A stretch of 64,000 nt of DNA from Phyllobacterium brassicacearum (GCF_003010955.1 NZ_PGGO01000007.1:1-64000), one strand, 5' to 3'; shown: positions 18,318 through 28,211, counted from the stretch's first letter. A program made the numbers and translations. The notes: a model not told the origin generated them from the sequence alone.

Positions 18318-19553
18318 TTATAATCTCCTGATAATCGCGGGGTCCAACGTGAACAGTTCCTGCGCTCTCCCCACGCCTCGCAACGCAAATCGGCCTACAC
18401 ACACGAGCTTGGTACGCAATTCGGCAGGTAGCGCCGCCGCAAAGCTTTCCGAAATAAGGATATCCTGGTCGACAGACCGGCACATCGATGCAATTCGGCT
18501 CACCTCATTGACTGCTGGGCCAACGACGGTGAAATCCAGGCGCGTGTCGCTGCCGATGTTGCCATAGAAGACCTCGCCGATGTGCACGCCGAGATAGACA
18601 TTGGTTGCAGGCTGGCCAGCGGCTTCCCGCGTCTCGTTCAAGACAGCCAGCCGCCGCCGCAACTGTTTCTGAGCTTTCAGAGCAGCGGTGCAGGCTGTCG
18701 CGGAGTCGCCATCGGTGAAAATCGCCAGCGTGCCGTCTCCTATAAGCTTGAGAACGTCGCCGCCAGCTTCTTGTATCGATGAAATGACTGCCTCAGCATA
18801 GTCGTTCAACATAGGGATGATAGCGTCTGGCGCCGCCGCGTCGGAAATGCGTGTGTAGTCCCTCAAATCGGAGTACCAAAGTACGGCTTCGATACGTTCG
18901 GCGGAACCGCGGTTCATGCGCCCTGCCAGAACGCGCGTTGCTGCATCGCGGCCAAGGTAGACGTCTGCCAGTGTTCGCACGATACGGGTCAGTGAGGCAC
19001 ATTTTATCGCCAACCCCAATCCACGCACCAGCCGTCTCAATGCCGCGAGATCTGCATCCTTAAAACCTTGCGGATCGTCTGTTACCCATGACGAATAAAA
19101 GCAGTCCATTTCGCCTATCGTGCCCTCGCTTGAGAAGCGATTGATCAGAGCCAGATAGTCCGTGCATCCTTCCGTTTTCAACGTGACAAGATGCCTGAAA
19201 GCAGGCGTATCAATCATATCGATACGTTGACGCAGTTCGTCCTCGCCGATCTGCAAAAGATGGAAAAAGGTTGAATTTTGCCAGTTTTCAGCACTCTCAC
19301 CCATTTGCGAGGAACCGTACTCAATGATCGGCTTCTCGAGCTCGCCTTCCCGGCGCCAGAGAAACACCCTCCCCTCATAGATCGGATGCAGCGTATCCAC
19401 AAAAGCATTGGCACGTTCGAGCCTGATCCCGGCTGCGAGGCATCGCTCACAGAATCCATTCACCAGTAGTGTCTCTGACGCGCCGGATAACCCCTGCATA
19501 TCAAGCCACGCCTCTATATCAACGATGTCGACATCTCTTATGGTCATGGTCAT
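18318..19553 (-). CDS. Class III adenylate/guanylate cyclase, soluble, with N-terminal sensor region
   Basis: 411 residues from ATG 19553 (a longer frame reaches 19679). The first 200 residues are a predicted sensor region of a type often found with rhizobial cyclases (ENWQNSTFFHLL, SSWVTDDPQGF). The C-terminal catalytic domain has canonical residues: first metal Asp in YSDLRDYT, purine Lys and second Asp in VLKLIGDG, Asp-Thr in RLDFTVVG, and Asn/Arg in PAVNEVSRI. ATP use is therefore plausible. It lies next to the exopolysaccharide regulator operon but is 149 bases from it, so it is probably separate. Confidence 0.85.
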   Translation of the reverse strand: MTMTIRDVDIVDIEAWLDMQGLSGASETLLVNGFCERCLAAGIRLERANAFVDTLHPIYEGRVFLWRREGELEKPIIEYGSSQMGESAENWQNSTFFHLLQIGEDELRQRIDMIDTPAFRHLVTLKTEGCTDYLALINRFSSEGTIGEMDCFYSSWVTDDPQGFKDADLAALRRLVRGLGLAIKCASLTRIVRTLADVYLGRDAATRVLAGRMNRGSAERIEAVLWYSDLRDYTRISDAAAPDAIIPMLNDYAEAVISSIQEAGGDVLKLIGDGTLAIFTDGDSATACTAALKAQKQLRRRLAVLNETREAAGQPATNVYLGVHIGEVFYGNIGSDTRLDFTVVGPAVNEVSRIASMCRSVDQDILISESFAAALPAELRTKLVCVGRFALRGVGRAQELFTLDPAIIRRL

Positions 19554-19702
19554 GCACTCGCACTGCAATTTCGCAATGGGTATCACGCTCCGGCCGTTTG
19601 CCAAAGCATTCATGACGCTTGATACGGTCGTGCATTCGCAAACTCCGTCGCCGGATACAGTCACGCGGCAAAGTAGCAATCGCTAGCTCTGCAGTTGGCG
19701 GA

Positions 19703-20941
19703 TCACCCTGCTCGCAGTACGGAATTGATCAGCGACTTCTGTCGCGAAATACAATCAATCAATCGAAAGCGCCTCTCGATCGTTTTTCGCGCAGCCAGAC
19801 GCATGGGTAGAAAATCACCTGGTTCGTGAAGCACGCGAAGAATTGTCTCGGCGAGCGCATCTGTATCATAAAACGGAACAAGGAGGCCGTTTTGACCCGA
19901 GCGGATGACTTCCTTGACTGGCGCTGTGTCGGATCCAATAACCAGTGCACCGCATGCCATCGCCTCAATCACCGACCAGGACAGCACGAAAGGATAGGTA
20001 AGATAAATGTGGGCGGTCGATATCTGGTAGAGCTTGCGCAGCAGGTCGTGCGCAATCGGTCCGGGGAACAGTATTCTGTCAGGCGGAATATCATGTGCAG
20101 CGAGGAGTGCGTCCTTCCATGAACCGCCGCCGGGAGGTGGATTGCCATAGCTGACACCGTCCCCACCGACAAACACGAATAGCGCGTCCGGATTTTTGCG
20201 GATGACTTTCGCCGCCGCCTCAAGTGCCTGCGGAAAGCCCCGATACGGTTCGAGGTCCCGGGCCACGAACGTAATGATCGGCGGATCCCCCGCTTTAAGA
20301 ACACGTCCGTCCGGCAGTTTCAGTGTTGCGTTCAGGTCGGGGCGAAAACGCTGCGTGTCTACTCCTTCGTGGCAAACTGCAATGCGATTTTGGGCCGCCG
20401 CGGGGTACAGGCTCTTTTGCCAATACGTCGGACTGATACCGCCATCGATGGCATCCAATGAGAGAAGCTGCGCAATATTGCGCAGCCTCAAGCGTTTACG
20501 GGTATCGGCATCCGGATTGTCATCAGGAGCAAATCCAACGTCTGCACCCTCGGCCCTGTAGAAAAATTCGCAATATCCGATGGCAGGTACCTGCGGCAGA
20601 ACGTCCTTCACGAACATCATACTGCCCCAGCCGATGTGGCCGATCACGATGTCGGGCCGTTCACCATGCCGCGCCATCGAATCGAATGTTTCTGCTACCC
20701 GGTGACCGATACGGACATGATGGTCAGGAATACCCAGGTGTCTTGCCATCATTTCGTCGGCACGAGGGCCGGGCTCGACCCTGTGCCGGATGACGCGGAC
20801 CGATGGGAGGCGTCGGTCCACCGTCTCACAGATAAGGCTGACATCATGTCCGTTTGCGCCGAGATGTTCGGCCAAGGCCGCAAATTGACCGAAGCCACGC
20901 CTGTGAACAAAAGCCACATGCACGGCGTCAGTCCTTTTCAA
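19703..20941 (-). CDS. Glycosyltransferase (GT-B, GT4-like)
   Basis: 412 residues. The N-terminal Rossmann half begins VAFVHRRGFGQFAALAEHLGANGHDV; the C-terminal half has the GT4 features FVARDLEPYRGFPQALEAA, FVGGDG and the E(x7)E-like segment SWSVIEAMACGALVIGSDTAPVKEVI. It lacks membrane segments and so acts at the cytosolic face. It lies 29 bases downstream of the MarR-type regulator on the same strand and probably shares its transcript, which ties it to the exopolysaccharide regulon. Confidence 0.85.
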   Translation of the reverse strand: MKRTDAVHVAFVHRRGFGQFAALAEHLGANGHDVSLICETVDRRLPSVRVIRHRVEPGPRADEMMARHLGIPDHHVRIGHRVAETFDSMARHGERPDIVIGHIGWGSMMFVKDVLPQVPAIGYCEFFYRAEGADVGFAPDDNPDADTRKRLRLRNIAQLLSLDAIDGGISPTYWQKSLYPAAAQNRIAVCHEGVDTQRFRPDLNATLKLPDGRVLKAGDPPIITFVARDLEPYRGFPQALEAAAKVIRKNPDALFVFVGGDGVSYGNPPPGGGSWKDALLAAHDIPPDRILFPGPIAHDLLRKLYQISTAHIYLTYPFVLSWSVIEAMACGALVIGSDTAPVKEVIRSGQNGLLVPFYDTDALAETILRVLHEPGDFLPMRLAARKTIERRFRLIDCISRQKSLINSVLRAG

Positions 20942-20970
20942 ACACTAAAACAACACACGTCACGTCGGGA

Positions 20971-21543
20971 TCAGATGCCGTAGCGAGCGGCATTGCCCCA
21001 AACCAGTTCGAGTCTGTGCAAGGTCTGGAAAGCGATTTCGAGATTCCGGAGGTCATCGGCATCCCTGGCGAGTACGCGGTTGTACGCTCCGCCTGCGTTG
21101 CGCAAATTAGCACAAAGCTGCTCCCCTTTCTCTGTCAGCCGGATTCGGGCAGACCGTTTGTCACGCTGGGATGCCACCCTGTCAATGTATCCCCCATCGG
21201 CAAGCTGTTTCAGATAATAGGAAATATTTGAACCGACATAATGACCCCGGTCCAGCAGTTCCCCGACTGAAAGTTCAACGTCACCGATGGCCATCAAAAC
21301 CATCGCCTGGGCTGGACCAACGTCCTCAATCCCAAGCTTCGTCATCTCTGTTCTCAACAAACTGGCGAAGCGGCGATTCACCCGCTCTATCATTCTCGCC
21401 AGCTCGAAGTGCGTTACCACAACCGTATGAACTGGGTGTCTATGTCCCTGTTTTTCTGCGGTAATTTCAGGGAAATCGGCGGCTTCATAGCCGTCAATAG
21501 ATGTTTCGACTTCCACTCCTTCGCGTAGAAGTTTTTGTATCAT
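20971..21543 (-). CDS. wggR: MarR-family regulator, WggR/ExpG-like
   Basis: 190 residues from ATG 21543, which has GGAGA close upstream; ATG 21555 is possible. A winged helix is seen in the middle (ELSVGELLDRGHYVGSNISYYLKQLADGGYIDR, then the wing ASQRDKRSARIRLTEKG). Length and placement, divergent from a type I secretion pair followed by an RTX protein and glycosyltransferases, match WggR (ExpG), the activator of galactoglucan genes in Sinorhizobium meliloti. The palindrome at 21564-21584 sits 21 bases upstream and recurs before two other operons. WggR identity is inferred from context and length. Confidence 0.75.
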   Translation of the reverse strand: MIQKLLREGVEVETSIDGYEAADFPEITAEKQGHRHPVHTVVVTHFELARMIERVNRRFASLLRTEMTKLGIEDVGPAQAMVLMAIGDVELSVGELLDRGHYVGSNISYYLKQLADGGYIDRVASQRDKRSARIRLTEKGEQLCANLRNAGGAYNRVLARDADDLRNLEIAFQTLHRLELVWGNAARYGI

Positions 21544-21563
21544 CTTGGTCTCCATGGTCAATT

Positions 21564-21584
21564 TTACTTCAAAATTTGAAGTAA
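21564..21584. promoter_or_regulatory. WggR-type palindrome, copy 1
   Basis: TTACTTCAAA-A-TTTGAAGTAA is a perfect 10-1-10 inverted repeat in the divergent region between the MarR gene and the secretion ABC gene. Related copies occur at 24964-24976 and 37191-37217. Confidence 0.75.
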
Positions 21585-21739
21585 GTTACGAATATATTTT
21601 CGTTCCTCCTTCATCTTTTTCCCCACCGAATGAACTTTTTTCTGTCACATTCTACACGGTATTACTTTACTAGTCTGTGGCCCTAGACCATGGTCGTATG
21701 GCTAACCGGCAGCTGTGTCATTTCCAAGGCAGATAACAC

Positions 21740-23509
21740 ATGACTGATACTCGTCAAATCAATGCAAATGGCAAGAGCAATGTTGGAAAAAAATCGATGA
21801 CGTCTACCGTACCGACGCCTGAAACGCTGATTTTCCGGGCCCGCCGGGTGTTTTTGGCAGGCCTACTCTATGCCGTATTGCTGAGTGCGTGCATCAGCCT
21901 CCTGCAACTCACCGTACCCCTGTATATGTTGCAGGTCCATGACAGGGTGTTGAATAGCCGTAGCACCGACACGCTGCTCATGTTGACGATGCTGGCTGTC
22001 GGCGCTCTCGTCGTTTTTGGCGTTCTCGAGTTCATTCGCGCCTTGTCGTTTCAGGCGATGGGCAGTGCGCTTGTTCGCCGGCTTAACCTTCCCGTGCTGA
22101 CCGCTGCAGTCCAGGCATCGGTCGACCAAGGCCTTCCAAAGGCGACGCAATCGTTGCGCGACCTGTCCGAATTGCGGACCTTCCTGACGTCCTCGGCGGT
22201 AAGCGCGCCGCTTGATGCTGCATGGTCACCAATTTTCCTTACGGTGCTATTCCTGATGCACCCGGTCCTTGGAATTATCGGTGTTATCGCTGTGATTGTA
22301 CTCGTGTGCTGTGGCGTGATTACCGACCTTATGACTCGCAGCCTGCTCAAGGATGCCAATCAGGCGAACATCGAGGCCATATCGAAAATCGGTTCCACAT
22401 TTCGCCATGCCGAAGCAATCGAGGCCATGGGCATGCTGCCGGCCTTGGCCAGGCGCTGGCGCGGGTTGCAATTGAATGCGCTTGACCTGCTCGACCTTGG
22501 CGGCAGCAGAAGTCGCGCCATGACAGCCATTGCCCGCACACTGCGGTTTATGGTTCAGGTCGCATCGCTTGGCGCCGGAACCCTTCTGGCCATGGAGCAG
22601 GAAATCACACCGGGCGCGATGATCGCGACAAGTATCATCATTGGCCGATTGTTGATGCCCTTTGACCACATCGTCGAAACCTGGCGTCAATGGGTACTGG
22701 CGATTGGCAATTGGCAGCGAATTCAGGCGCTCCTCGCGCAAAACCTCGCTGTTCGGCAAACGATGCCGACCCCCAGGCCACATGGCGATTTGATTGTCGA
22801 CCGGCTGGTTTATGCTGCTCCGGGCGTCGAAATGCCGATCATCAAGGGCATCTCATTCGCCTTGTCACCCGGTGAAGTGCTCGGAGTTGTTGGCCCTTCC
22901 GCTGCCGGCAAATCGACATTGGCGCGATTGATGATCGGCATCGTCAAACCAACGTCCGGCGGCGTTTTCCTTGATGGGAACAATGTTTACCTCTGGGAAC
23001 GAGGTTCCTTCGGTGAGATTGCTGGCTATTTACCGCAATCGGTCGCGCTTCTCGAAGGCACCATCAAGGATAACATCGCCCGCATGGGAGACAGTGACCC
23101 CCACCGCGTTCTTGAGGCGGCACGACTTGCCGACGTTCATGAAATGATTGGGCGCTTGCCTCTGGGGTACGACACACCGGTGGGTGATGGGAAGTTGACC
23201 CTTTCCGGTGGCCAGCGCCAGCGCATCGGTCTTGCGCGTTGCCTTTACAATCGCCCGCGCCTCATCGTTCTCGACGAACCTAACGCCAACCTCGATGCAG
23301 TCGGCGAGCGCGCGTTGATGCGTGCCATCGAACAGGCCCGGGATGATGGGGCAATTGTTATTATGATTGCCCACCGTCCGACAATCATGCAGGTGGCTGA
23401 CAAGCTGCTTGTCCTCGAGAATGGCCGTATTACCCAGTTTGGTCCGCGAACCGACGTGGTCGCGTCCATCACCCCAACTGGCCCGAAAATGGGAGCAGCA
23501 GGATCATGA
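21740..23509 (+). CDS. wgdA: Type I secretion ABC transporter (PrtD family), WgdA/ExpD1-like
   Basis: 589 residues: an N-terminal six-helix exporter domain followed by an ATPase with Walker A GPSAAGKST, signature LSGGQRQRIGLARCLY, Walker B LIVLDEPNANLD and the switch His in AHRP. It is a fused half-transporter of the PrtD/HlyB family without the peptidase domain, and works as an inner-membrane dimer with an HlyD-type adaptor and TolC. The adaptor follows with an ATGA overlap, then the RTX protein that is its likely cargo. The first 35 residues are hydrophilic. Confidence 0.93.
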   Translation: MTDTRQINANGKSNVGKKSMTSTVPTPETLIFRARRVFLAGLLYAVLLSACISLLQLTVPLYMLQVHDRVLNSRSTDTLLMLTMLAVGALVVFGVLEFIRALSFQAMGSALVRRLNLPVLTAAVQASVDQGLPKATQSLRDLSELRTFLTSSAVSAPLDAAWSPIFLTVLFLMHPVLGIIGVIAVIVLVCCGVITDLMTRSLLKDANQANIEAISKIGSTFRHAEAIEAMGMLPALARRWRGLQLNALDLLDLGGSRSRAMTAIARTLRFMVQVASLGAGTLLAMEQEITPGAMIATSIIIGRLLMPFDHIVETWRQWVLAIGNWQRIQALLAQNLAVRQTMPTPRPHGDLIVDRLVYAAPGVEMPIIKGISFALSPGEVLGVVGPSAAGKSTLARLMIGIVKPTSGGVFLDGNNVYLWERGSFGEIAGYLPQSVALLEGTIKDNIARMGDSDPHRVLEAARLADVHEMIGRLPLGYDTPVGDGKLTLSGGQRQRIGLARCLYNRPRLIVLDEPNANLDAVGERALMRAIEQARDDGAIVIMIAHRPTIMQVADKLLVLENGRITQFGPRTDVVASITPTGPKMGAAGS

Positions 23510-24924
23510 CCGGCAAAACCAATTTGCCAAAACGCGTCACGCAACTTTTGACGCCACGCGCAACATCGATGGGTGAACACCTGCCGACCAAGTTTGGAAC
23601 GGTCCGTCCCGAATGGGTCACTGATCTTGAGCGGGAGGATCAGCGTTCTCCGCTACGGCGACTGATAATTGCCGGCATAACGACAATTGGGGTGGCATTT
23701 GGCGGATTTTTCGGCTGGGCATATTCCGCGGAGCTTGGAAGTGCTGCTGTTGCACTGGGTACTGTGATCGTCGATTCGAAGCCCAAGACCGTGAGCCATT
23801 TTGAAGGCGGCATCCTCGATCGCCTGCTGGTGCAGGAGGGGGACGAAGTGAAAGCGGGTCAACCAGTTGTTCGGCTGGATGACACACGGGCAAGATCGGA
23901 GCTGCAATCCCTGCAGAGCCGCCGGATTGGCCTGATCGCCAAATTGGCGCGCCTGCGCACGGAACAGGCCGGTGACAAGGAAATCAAATTCCCAGATGAT
24001 TTTGGTGAGCTGGGAAATATTTCCGCTGAAGGAGCAATAAAAGCGGAGCAGATATTCTTTCAGAAGCGCTACACCCAGAAGCTTAGCAAGATTGATATCC
24101 AGCAAAAGACTATTGAACAATACACGGAGCAGGCAAAAGCGTCAGAGGCCCAGATTGCGGCAACTGATCGCCAGACTGAGCTGGTGACCGAGCAGCGCGA
24201 CGCGATCGCAAGTCTTGTCAAAAAGGGCTTTGCGCAAAAGTCGAAGCTGACCGAGCTTGATACAAGGCTCAGTGAACTCGCTGGCGATCGCGGTGAGTAT
24301 GCCGGCGACAAGGCGAAAGCTGAACAGGCAAAAGCCGGGGCCGAGTTCGCTCTTACAGGTATTGAAAGCGATCAACAGTCGGAGATTGCAGGAGAAATTA
24401 CGACAGCCCAGGTCGAATTGGCGGACACGGAGGAGCGGATCGTGGCCGCCAAGGATGTGATGAGACGAGTTGAGATACGATCACCGCAGGCCGGTATCGT
24501 CGCCAATATTCGCTTGCGCACACCTGGCGGTGTCGTGGCGGCCGGTGAACCTATCCTCGATATCGTCCCCGAGAACGAGCCGATGGTCGTGGAGATGAAG
24601 ATCAGTCCGCGCGACGTTGACAGTGTGATGGTTGGATCTCCGGCACAAGTTAGGCTCACGGCCTATAATCAGCGGTCGCTAACACCGCTCGATGGCAAGG
24701 TCATCTATATCGCAGCGGATCAAGTGCTCGATGAAAAGAACGATACGGCCTATTTCGTCGCGCGTGCGGAAATCGAGCCCAAGGCGCTTGCCTCCAATCC
24801 TACGGTAAAACTTTATCCCGGCATGCCGGCGGAAGTGTTGATCGTCCACAAGGCGCGGAAAGCGATCGAGTACATCATGTCCCCGATTTCGGACAGCTTC
24901 AATCGTGCGTTTAGAGAAGATTAG
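23506..24924 (+). CDS. wgdB: HlyD-family membrane fusion protein, WgdB/ExpD2-like
   Basis: 472 residues, overlapping the ABC gene by ATGA. One membrane helix (LIIAGITTIGVAFGGFFGWAYS, split by two glycines, about residues 49-70), then the lipoyl-type motif VSHFEGGILDRLLVQEGDEVKAGQPVVRLDD, a long coiled-coil hairpin rich in Glu, Lys and Ala, and a beta-barrel with AGIVANIRLRTPGGVVAAGEPILDIVP. It bridges the inner-membrane ATPase and the outer-membrane TolC channel (not in the window). Confidence 0.93.
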   Translation: MTGKTNLPKRVTQLLTPRATSMGEHLPTKFGTVRPEWVTDLEREDQRSPLRRLIIAGITTIGVAFGGFFGWAYSAELGSAAVALGTVIVDSKPKTVSHFEGGILDRLLVQEGDEVKAGQPVVRLDDTRARSELQSLQSRRIGLIAKLARLRTEQAGDKEIKFPDDFGELGNISAEGAIKAEQIFFQKRYTQKLSKIDIQQKTIEQYTEQAKASEAQIAATDRQTELVTEQRDAIASLVKKGFAQKSKLTELDTRLSELAGDRGEYAGDKAKAEQAKAGAEFALTGIESDQQSEIAGEITTAQVELADTEERIVAAKDVMRRVEIRSPQAGIVANIRLRTPGGVVAAGEPILDIVPENEPMVVEMKISPRDVDSVMVGSPAQVRLTAYNQRSLTPLDGKVIYIAADQVLDEKNDTAYFVARAEIEPKALASNPTVKLYPGMPAEVLIVHKARKAIEYIMSPISDSFNRAFRED

Positions 24925-25218
24925 GAGGAAAAATCGAACAAACTGGGCATTATACGGTGGTATTTCAAATTTTGAACTAAATTACTTATAATCAATCTAT
25001 ATAAATGAATTATTGTTATTTTAATCATCAATTATATCACGAACATTTAATTGCTGTAATACATTGTTGTAATAAATTGTTACTATGGAATGCCACATTT
25101 ATATTCTTAGTTTGGGTTGCATTTCGATTTGTTGCAACGCACAATCGTCAGAGCATCGATCGTCGGAGCATTTCCGGCAACTTGTAAACTCATATATGCA
25201 GGACAGAAGGAGAAGCAG
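24925..25218 (+). promoter_or_regulatory. Long AT-rich leader of the RTX gene with WggR-type palindrome, copy 2
   Basis: This stretch is far richer in A and T than its surroundings. TTCAAA-T-TTTGAA (24964-24976) sits in a longer sequence (24961-24985) that resembles copy 1. A perfect TATAAT (24987-24992) lies 17 bases after the TTCAAA half, which may act as a poor -35, consistent with need for an activator. The transcript would have an untranslated leader of about 220 bases. Confidence 0.6.
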
Positions 25219-25878
25219 ATGGCCACTTTAGAAGGCGGCGCCTACGACGACGTTTTGTTTGGCTCGCGTTTTGACGATTTCATCCGCGCCAATGGCGGTG
25301 ATGATGTTGTCTTTGGTGGGAAAGGCGATGACTCGATATTTGGGGATGACGGTAACGACCTGTTGTTCGGCGACAAGGGCGATGATGCCCTGTTCGGCGG
25401 TAACGGTTCCGACATTCTCTTCGGGGAACACGGCTCAGATGTGCTGAGCGGTGGTGACGGAAGTGATGTCTTGTTCGGTGGCCAGGGAGAAGATGTTCTC
25501 CAGGGCGGTGCTGGATCTGACACCTTGTTCGGTGACGCTGGAAGCGACGTGCTTCTCGGTGGTGCCGGCAATGACCTCCTTTCAGGCGGCGCAGGCGACG
25601 ACGTGCTCGTTGGCGGTGCCGGCAATGACGTATTCCTGTTCAATGGCGGCGGCGGCAACGACGTCGTGCTTGATTTTACCCCTGGTGAAGACATCCTCCA
25701 GATCTCCAGCGGTATCAACGGTCAGGACATTCAATCTGCTGACGACCTGGCATCACGTGTCACGCAGGTTGGCGACAATGTTGTTGTCGATCTCGGACAT
25801 GGCGATTCCGTCACACTCGTGGGCGTAAGCGCCGACGAGGTCACCAGTAACCCGAGCGACTACTTCGTCGTTCATTGA
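25219..25878 (+). CDS. wgeA: RTX-repeat calcium-binding secreted protein, WgeA/ExpE1-like
   Basis: 219 residues from ATG 25219, with AGAAGGAGAAG upstream. Residues 10-150 are about 15 tandem GGxGxDxLF-type nonapeptides that bind Ca in a beta-roll, for example GNDLLFGDKGDDALFGGNG. The last 60 residues (LDFTPGEDILQISSG, then VTLVGVSADEV and DYFVVH) resemble the C-terminal uncleaved signal of NodO-like type I cargo. There is no N-terminal signal peptide. It follows its presumed exporter. In S. meliloti the counterpart is needed for galactoglucan production; here that role is inferred. Confidence 0.88.
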   Translation: MATLEGGAYDDVLFGSRFDDFIRANGGDDVVFGGKGDDSIFGDDGNDLLFGDKGDDALFGGNGSDILFGEHGSDVLSGGDGSDVLFGGQGEDVLQGGAGSDTLFGDAGSDVLLGGAGNDLLSGGAGDDVLVGGAGNDVFLFNGGGGNDVVLDFTPGEDILQISSGINGQDIQSADDLASRVTQVGDNVVVDLGHGDSVTLVGVSADEVTSNPSDYFVVH

Positions 25879-25889
25879 TAGCGAATATG

Positions 25890-25923
25890 GCGTGCCCTGC
25901 CTCTGGCCGGGCACGCTTTTCTT
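25890..25923 (+). terminator. Rho-independent terminator after the RTX gene
   Basis: GCGTGCCC / GGGCACGC (25890-25897 and 25909-25916) form a stem followed by TTTTCTTTC. It lies before the glycosyltransferase operon and would let the RTX gene be expressed above the downstream genes by read-through. Confidence 0.8.
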
Positions 25924-25949
25924 TCCGATGTGAATGAAAGGGTAACGTA

Positions 25950-28211
25950 TTGAGCCTCGACCATTCGACGGATGTTGCAGGCGACACAGAGAGCATTTCG
26001 ATCTCGCGTCTCTGTGCGGATGTGGCCGTTGTGATTTGGGATCTTCCTGGCGCAACTCGATCCTCGACAAAATGCACGCTGGTAACGCAAGAATTGCCGG
26101 TTCCGCTCGTCAGTCTGAGTATTCCTCTGGAAACTGGCGGTCAGCGGGTTCTTTGGGTCATGCGTACCAAGGACAAGCCGATCCATCTCACTCTTTCAGC
26201 CGGGGCGCTCGGCCCTACCGAGCAGGTTACGCTTTACCCGGCGGTTGAGCTGGCTTCCTTCGATGTTGACAGCGCCGTCATCAATCTGACAGCGGCGGGA
26301 CACATCAAGCTGCTTAACAATATTCTGAGTACATGGCGCAGCACGTTTCGCCTGTCGCAGAACCAGATTTTCGCCAGTGTCGCGCGCGAGATCACATTGG
26401 CGCTTACGCCCGAGCCGCGCCCGGTCCGCTTTTGTGGCCAGCCGATCGATGGGCAGCACCTCCTTGAAACGGCGATCGATGCAGAGCTCGGCGATGTCAC
26501 CGCGATCTACGCAATTACGGCCAATTCCGTAACGGTGCTGCCGACTAAATTTGTAATGGGTAACCAACCCAAGAAAGCCTGGCAATCATGCCATTTGCTT
26601 GTGGAGTCGGTACGCCCGCTACCCCCATCATTCCACCTTGTCCTCTCCGGCAAGAATGGTATCGCGGTACGACAACTATCCGACAATGGTGGACAGCCTG
26701 TCGAATTCCAGAAATGGTGGGGAAAGCGTCAAGGCGACGCGGAACTGCGTGAGTTTCTTGTGCGGCAGTTGGCGCAGGTGCCGGGCGCCGGTATTGCGAC
26801 AGCCATCGACATGCAGATGCGTGCGCCTCTTACAGCCCGTCAAATTGCGAAGTCTTCCGCGCATCCTGCCGCGGAAATTGATCTGGCGCTGGCGCTTGAC
26901 GGAGGTCTCCTCGTGGGCGGCTGGACTCATGATCCGTCGGCGATGCTGTCACGAATTGAATACCTTTCCGAAAACGGAAGTGCTTTGCCGCTGCAGCCAA
27001 ACTTCTACAAGTTTCCCGGCAAAACCGGGGAACGTGAGGATGGGCTTGGCGCCGATGTGACTGGCTTTGCCGCTTGGCTTCCGCAGAGCAAGAACCTTGG
27101 GCCACTGCTGCAGCCACGTTTCCAGATGCGGCTGGCATCTGGCGCGACGACAATGCTTGTGCCGCAATTGCAGCCGTTTGAGCCGGCCGCGCAGCGTAAT
27201 CGCATTCTGCGGGCTGTGCCCCCGCAACATGCACGGCATCAGGTTTTCGAGAGCATACTGGCGCCAGCCTTAAGGGAAGTGGAGCATAAACTCGGTCAAA
27301 CGGTCAGGATTGCGGACGTCAAGGAATATGGTGCAATGCCAAATTCCCCCTTGGTCTCGATCGTGATTCCGCTTTACCGCAATCTCGATTTTCTGCGTTT
27401 TCAGCTTTCCGCAATGGCTACGGATCCATGGCTCGTGGAAAATGCCGAGATCATTTTCGTACTCGATTCTCCTGAAATTCAGGATGATACGGAACATCTG
27501 CTTGGCGGCCTGCATATCCTTCATGATCTTCCCATGAAACTGGCAACCATGAACCGTAATAGCGGCTACGCTCGCGCTTGCAACGCTGGTGCTAGTCTCG
27601 CCAGCGGCACCGTCCTGGTCATGCTGAATTCTGATGTGGTGCCATGCAGGGCCGGATGGTTGGGCGATTTGATTCGGCCCCTGCTCGAACAGAAAAAGCT
27701 GGGCGCAATCGGCCCGAAGCTTCTGTTTGAAGATGGCTCGCTGCAGCATGCCGGGCTGTATTTCGCCCGGGACCAGCGTGGTGTCTGGCTCAATCATCAT
27801 TTCTACAAGGGAATGCCAGGCGATTATTCGCCGGCTCAGATCACACGCAGTGTCCCCGGAGTGACAGGCGCCTGCCTCGTCACGCGCAAGGATATCTATG
27901 ATCTCGTTGGCGGCTTTACCGATGATTATGTCATCGGAGACTACGAAGATAGCGATCTGTGCCTCAAAATCCGCCAGATTGGATTCCAGATTGCCTATGA
28001 ACCGAGTGTATCACTCTATCACTTTGAACGGCGGTCGATCCGCCGTAGCGCCGACTACATGCGAGGATTGGCGAGCCAGTACAATTCGTGGCTTCATACG
28101 AAGCGCTGGAACGACGACATTACCGAATTAATGACGACCTATCTCGACGAAGTGGTGGACGACACCATCGCTCCCTTTGTCGTTGGAAAATCTGAAAGGA
28201 GCGCCGCTTGA
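25950..28211 (+). CDS. Large GT2 glycosyltransferase, WgeB/ExpE2-like
   Basis: 753 residues from a TTG start with GAAAGGG upstream. The C-terminal part (about 465-715) is a GT-A family 2 enzyme: SPLVSIVIPLYRNLDFLRF, NSGYARACNAGA, LNSDV (the DxD position reads NSD), PGVTGACLVTRK and GDYEDSDLCLKIR. The N-terminal 460 residues are beta-rich; at 318-380 they contain the module GGLLVGGWTHDPSAMLSRIE...GFAAWLP, which recurs in two later proteins of the operon. The product is probably a sugar transferase for the exopolysaccharide repeat unit. It overlaps the next gene. Confidence 0.85.
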   Translation: MSLDHSTDVAGDTESISISRLCADVAVVIWDLPGATRSSTKCTLVTQELPVPLVSLSIPLETGGQRVLWVMRTKDKPIHLTLSAGALGPTEQVTLYPAVELASFDVDSAVINLTAAGHIKLLNNILSTWRSTFRLSQNQIFASVAREITLALTPEPRPVRFCGQPIDGQHLLETAIDAELGDVTAIYAITANSVTVLPTKFVMGNQPKKAWQSCHLLVESVRPLPPSFHLVLSGKNGIAVRQLSDNGGQPVEFQKWWGKRQGDAELREFLVRQLAQVPGAGIATAIDMQMRAPLTARQIAKSSAHPAAEIDLALALDGGLLVGGWTHDPSAMLSRIEYLSENGSALPLQPNFYKFPGKTGEREDGLGADVTGFAAWLPQSKNLGPLLQPRFQMRLASGATTMLVPQLQPFEPAAQRNRILRAVPPQHARHQVFESILAPALREVEHKLGQTVRIADVKEYGAMPNSPLVSIVIPLYRNLDFLRFQLSAMATDPWLVENAEIIFVLDSPEIQDDTEHLLGGLHILHDLPMKLATMNRNSGYARACNAGASLASGTVLVMLNSDVVPCRAGWLGDLIRPLLEQKKLGAIGPKLLFEDGSLQHAGLYFARDQRGVWLNHHFYKGMPGDYSPAQITRSVPGVTGACLVTRKDIYDLVGGFTDDYVIGDYEDSDLCLKIRQIGFQIAYEPSVSLYHFERRSIRRSADYMRGLASQYNSWLHTKRWNDDITELMTTYLDEVVDDTIAPFVVGKSERSAA

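Noticed and set aside
25240-25640. Dense short tandem repeats resembling a CRISPR or satellite array
   Set aside because: They are degenerate 27-base units that encode RTX nonapeptides in one frame; there are no identical repeats with unique spacers.
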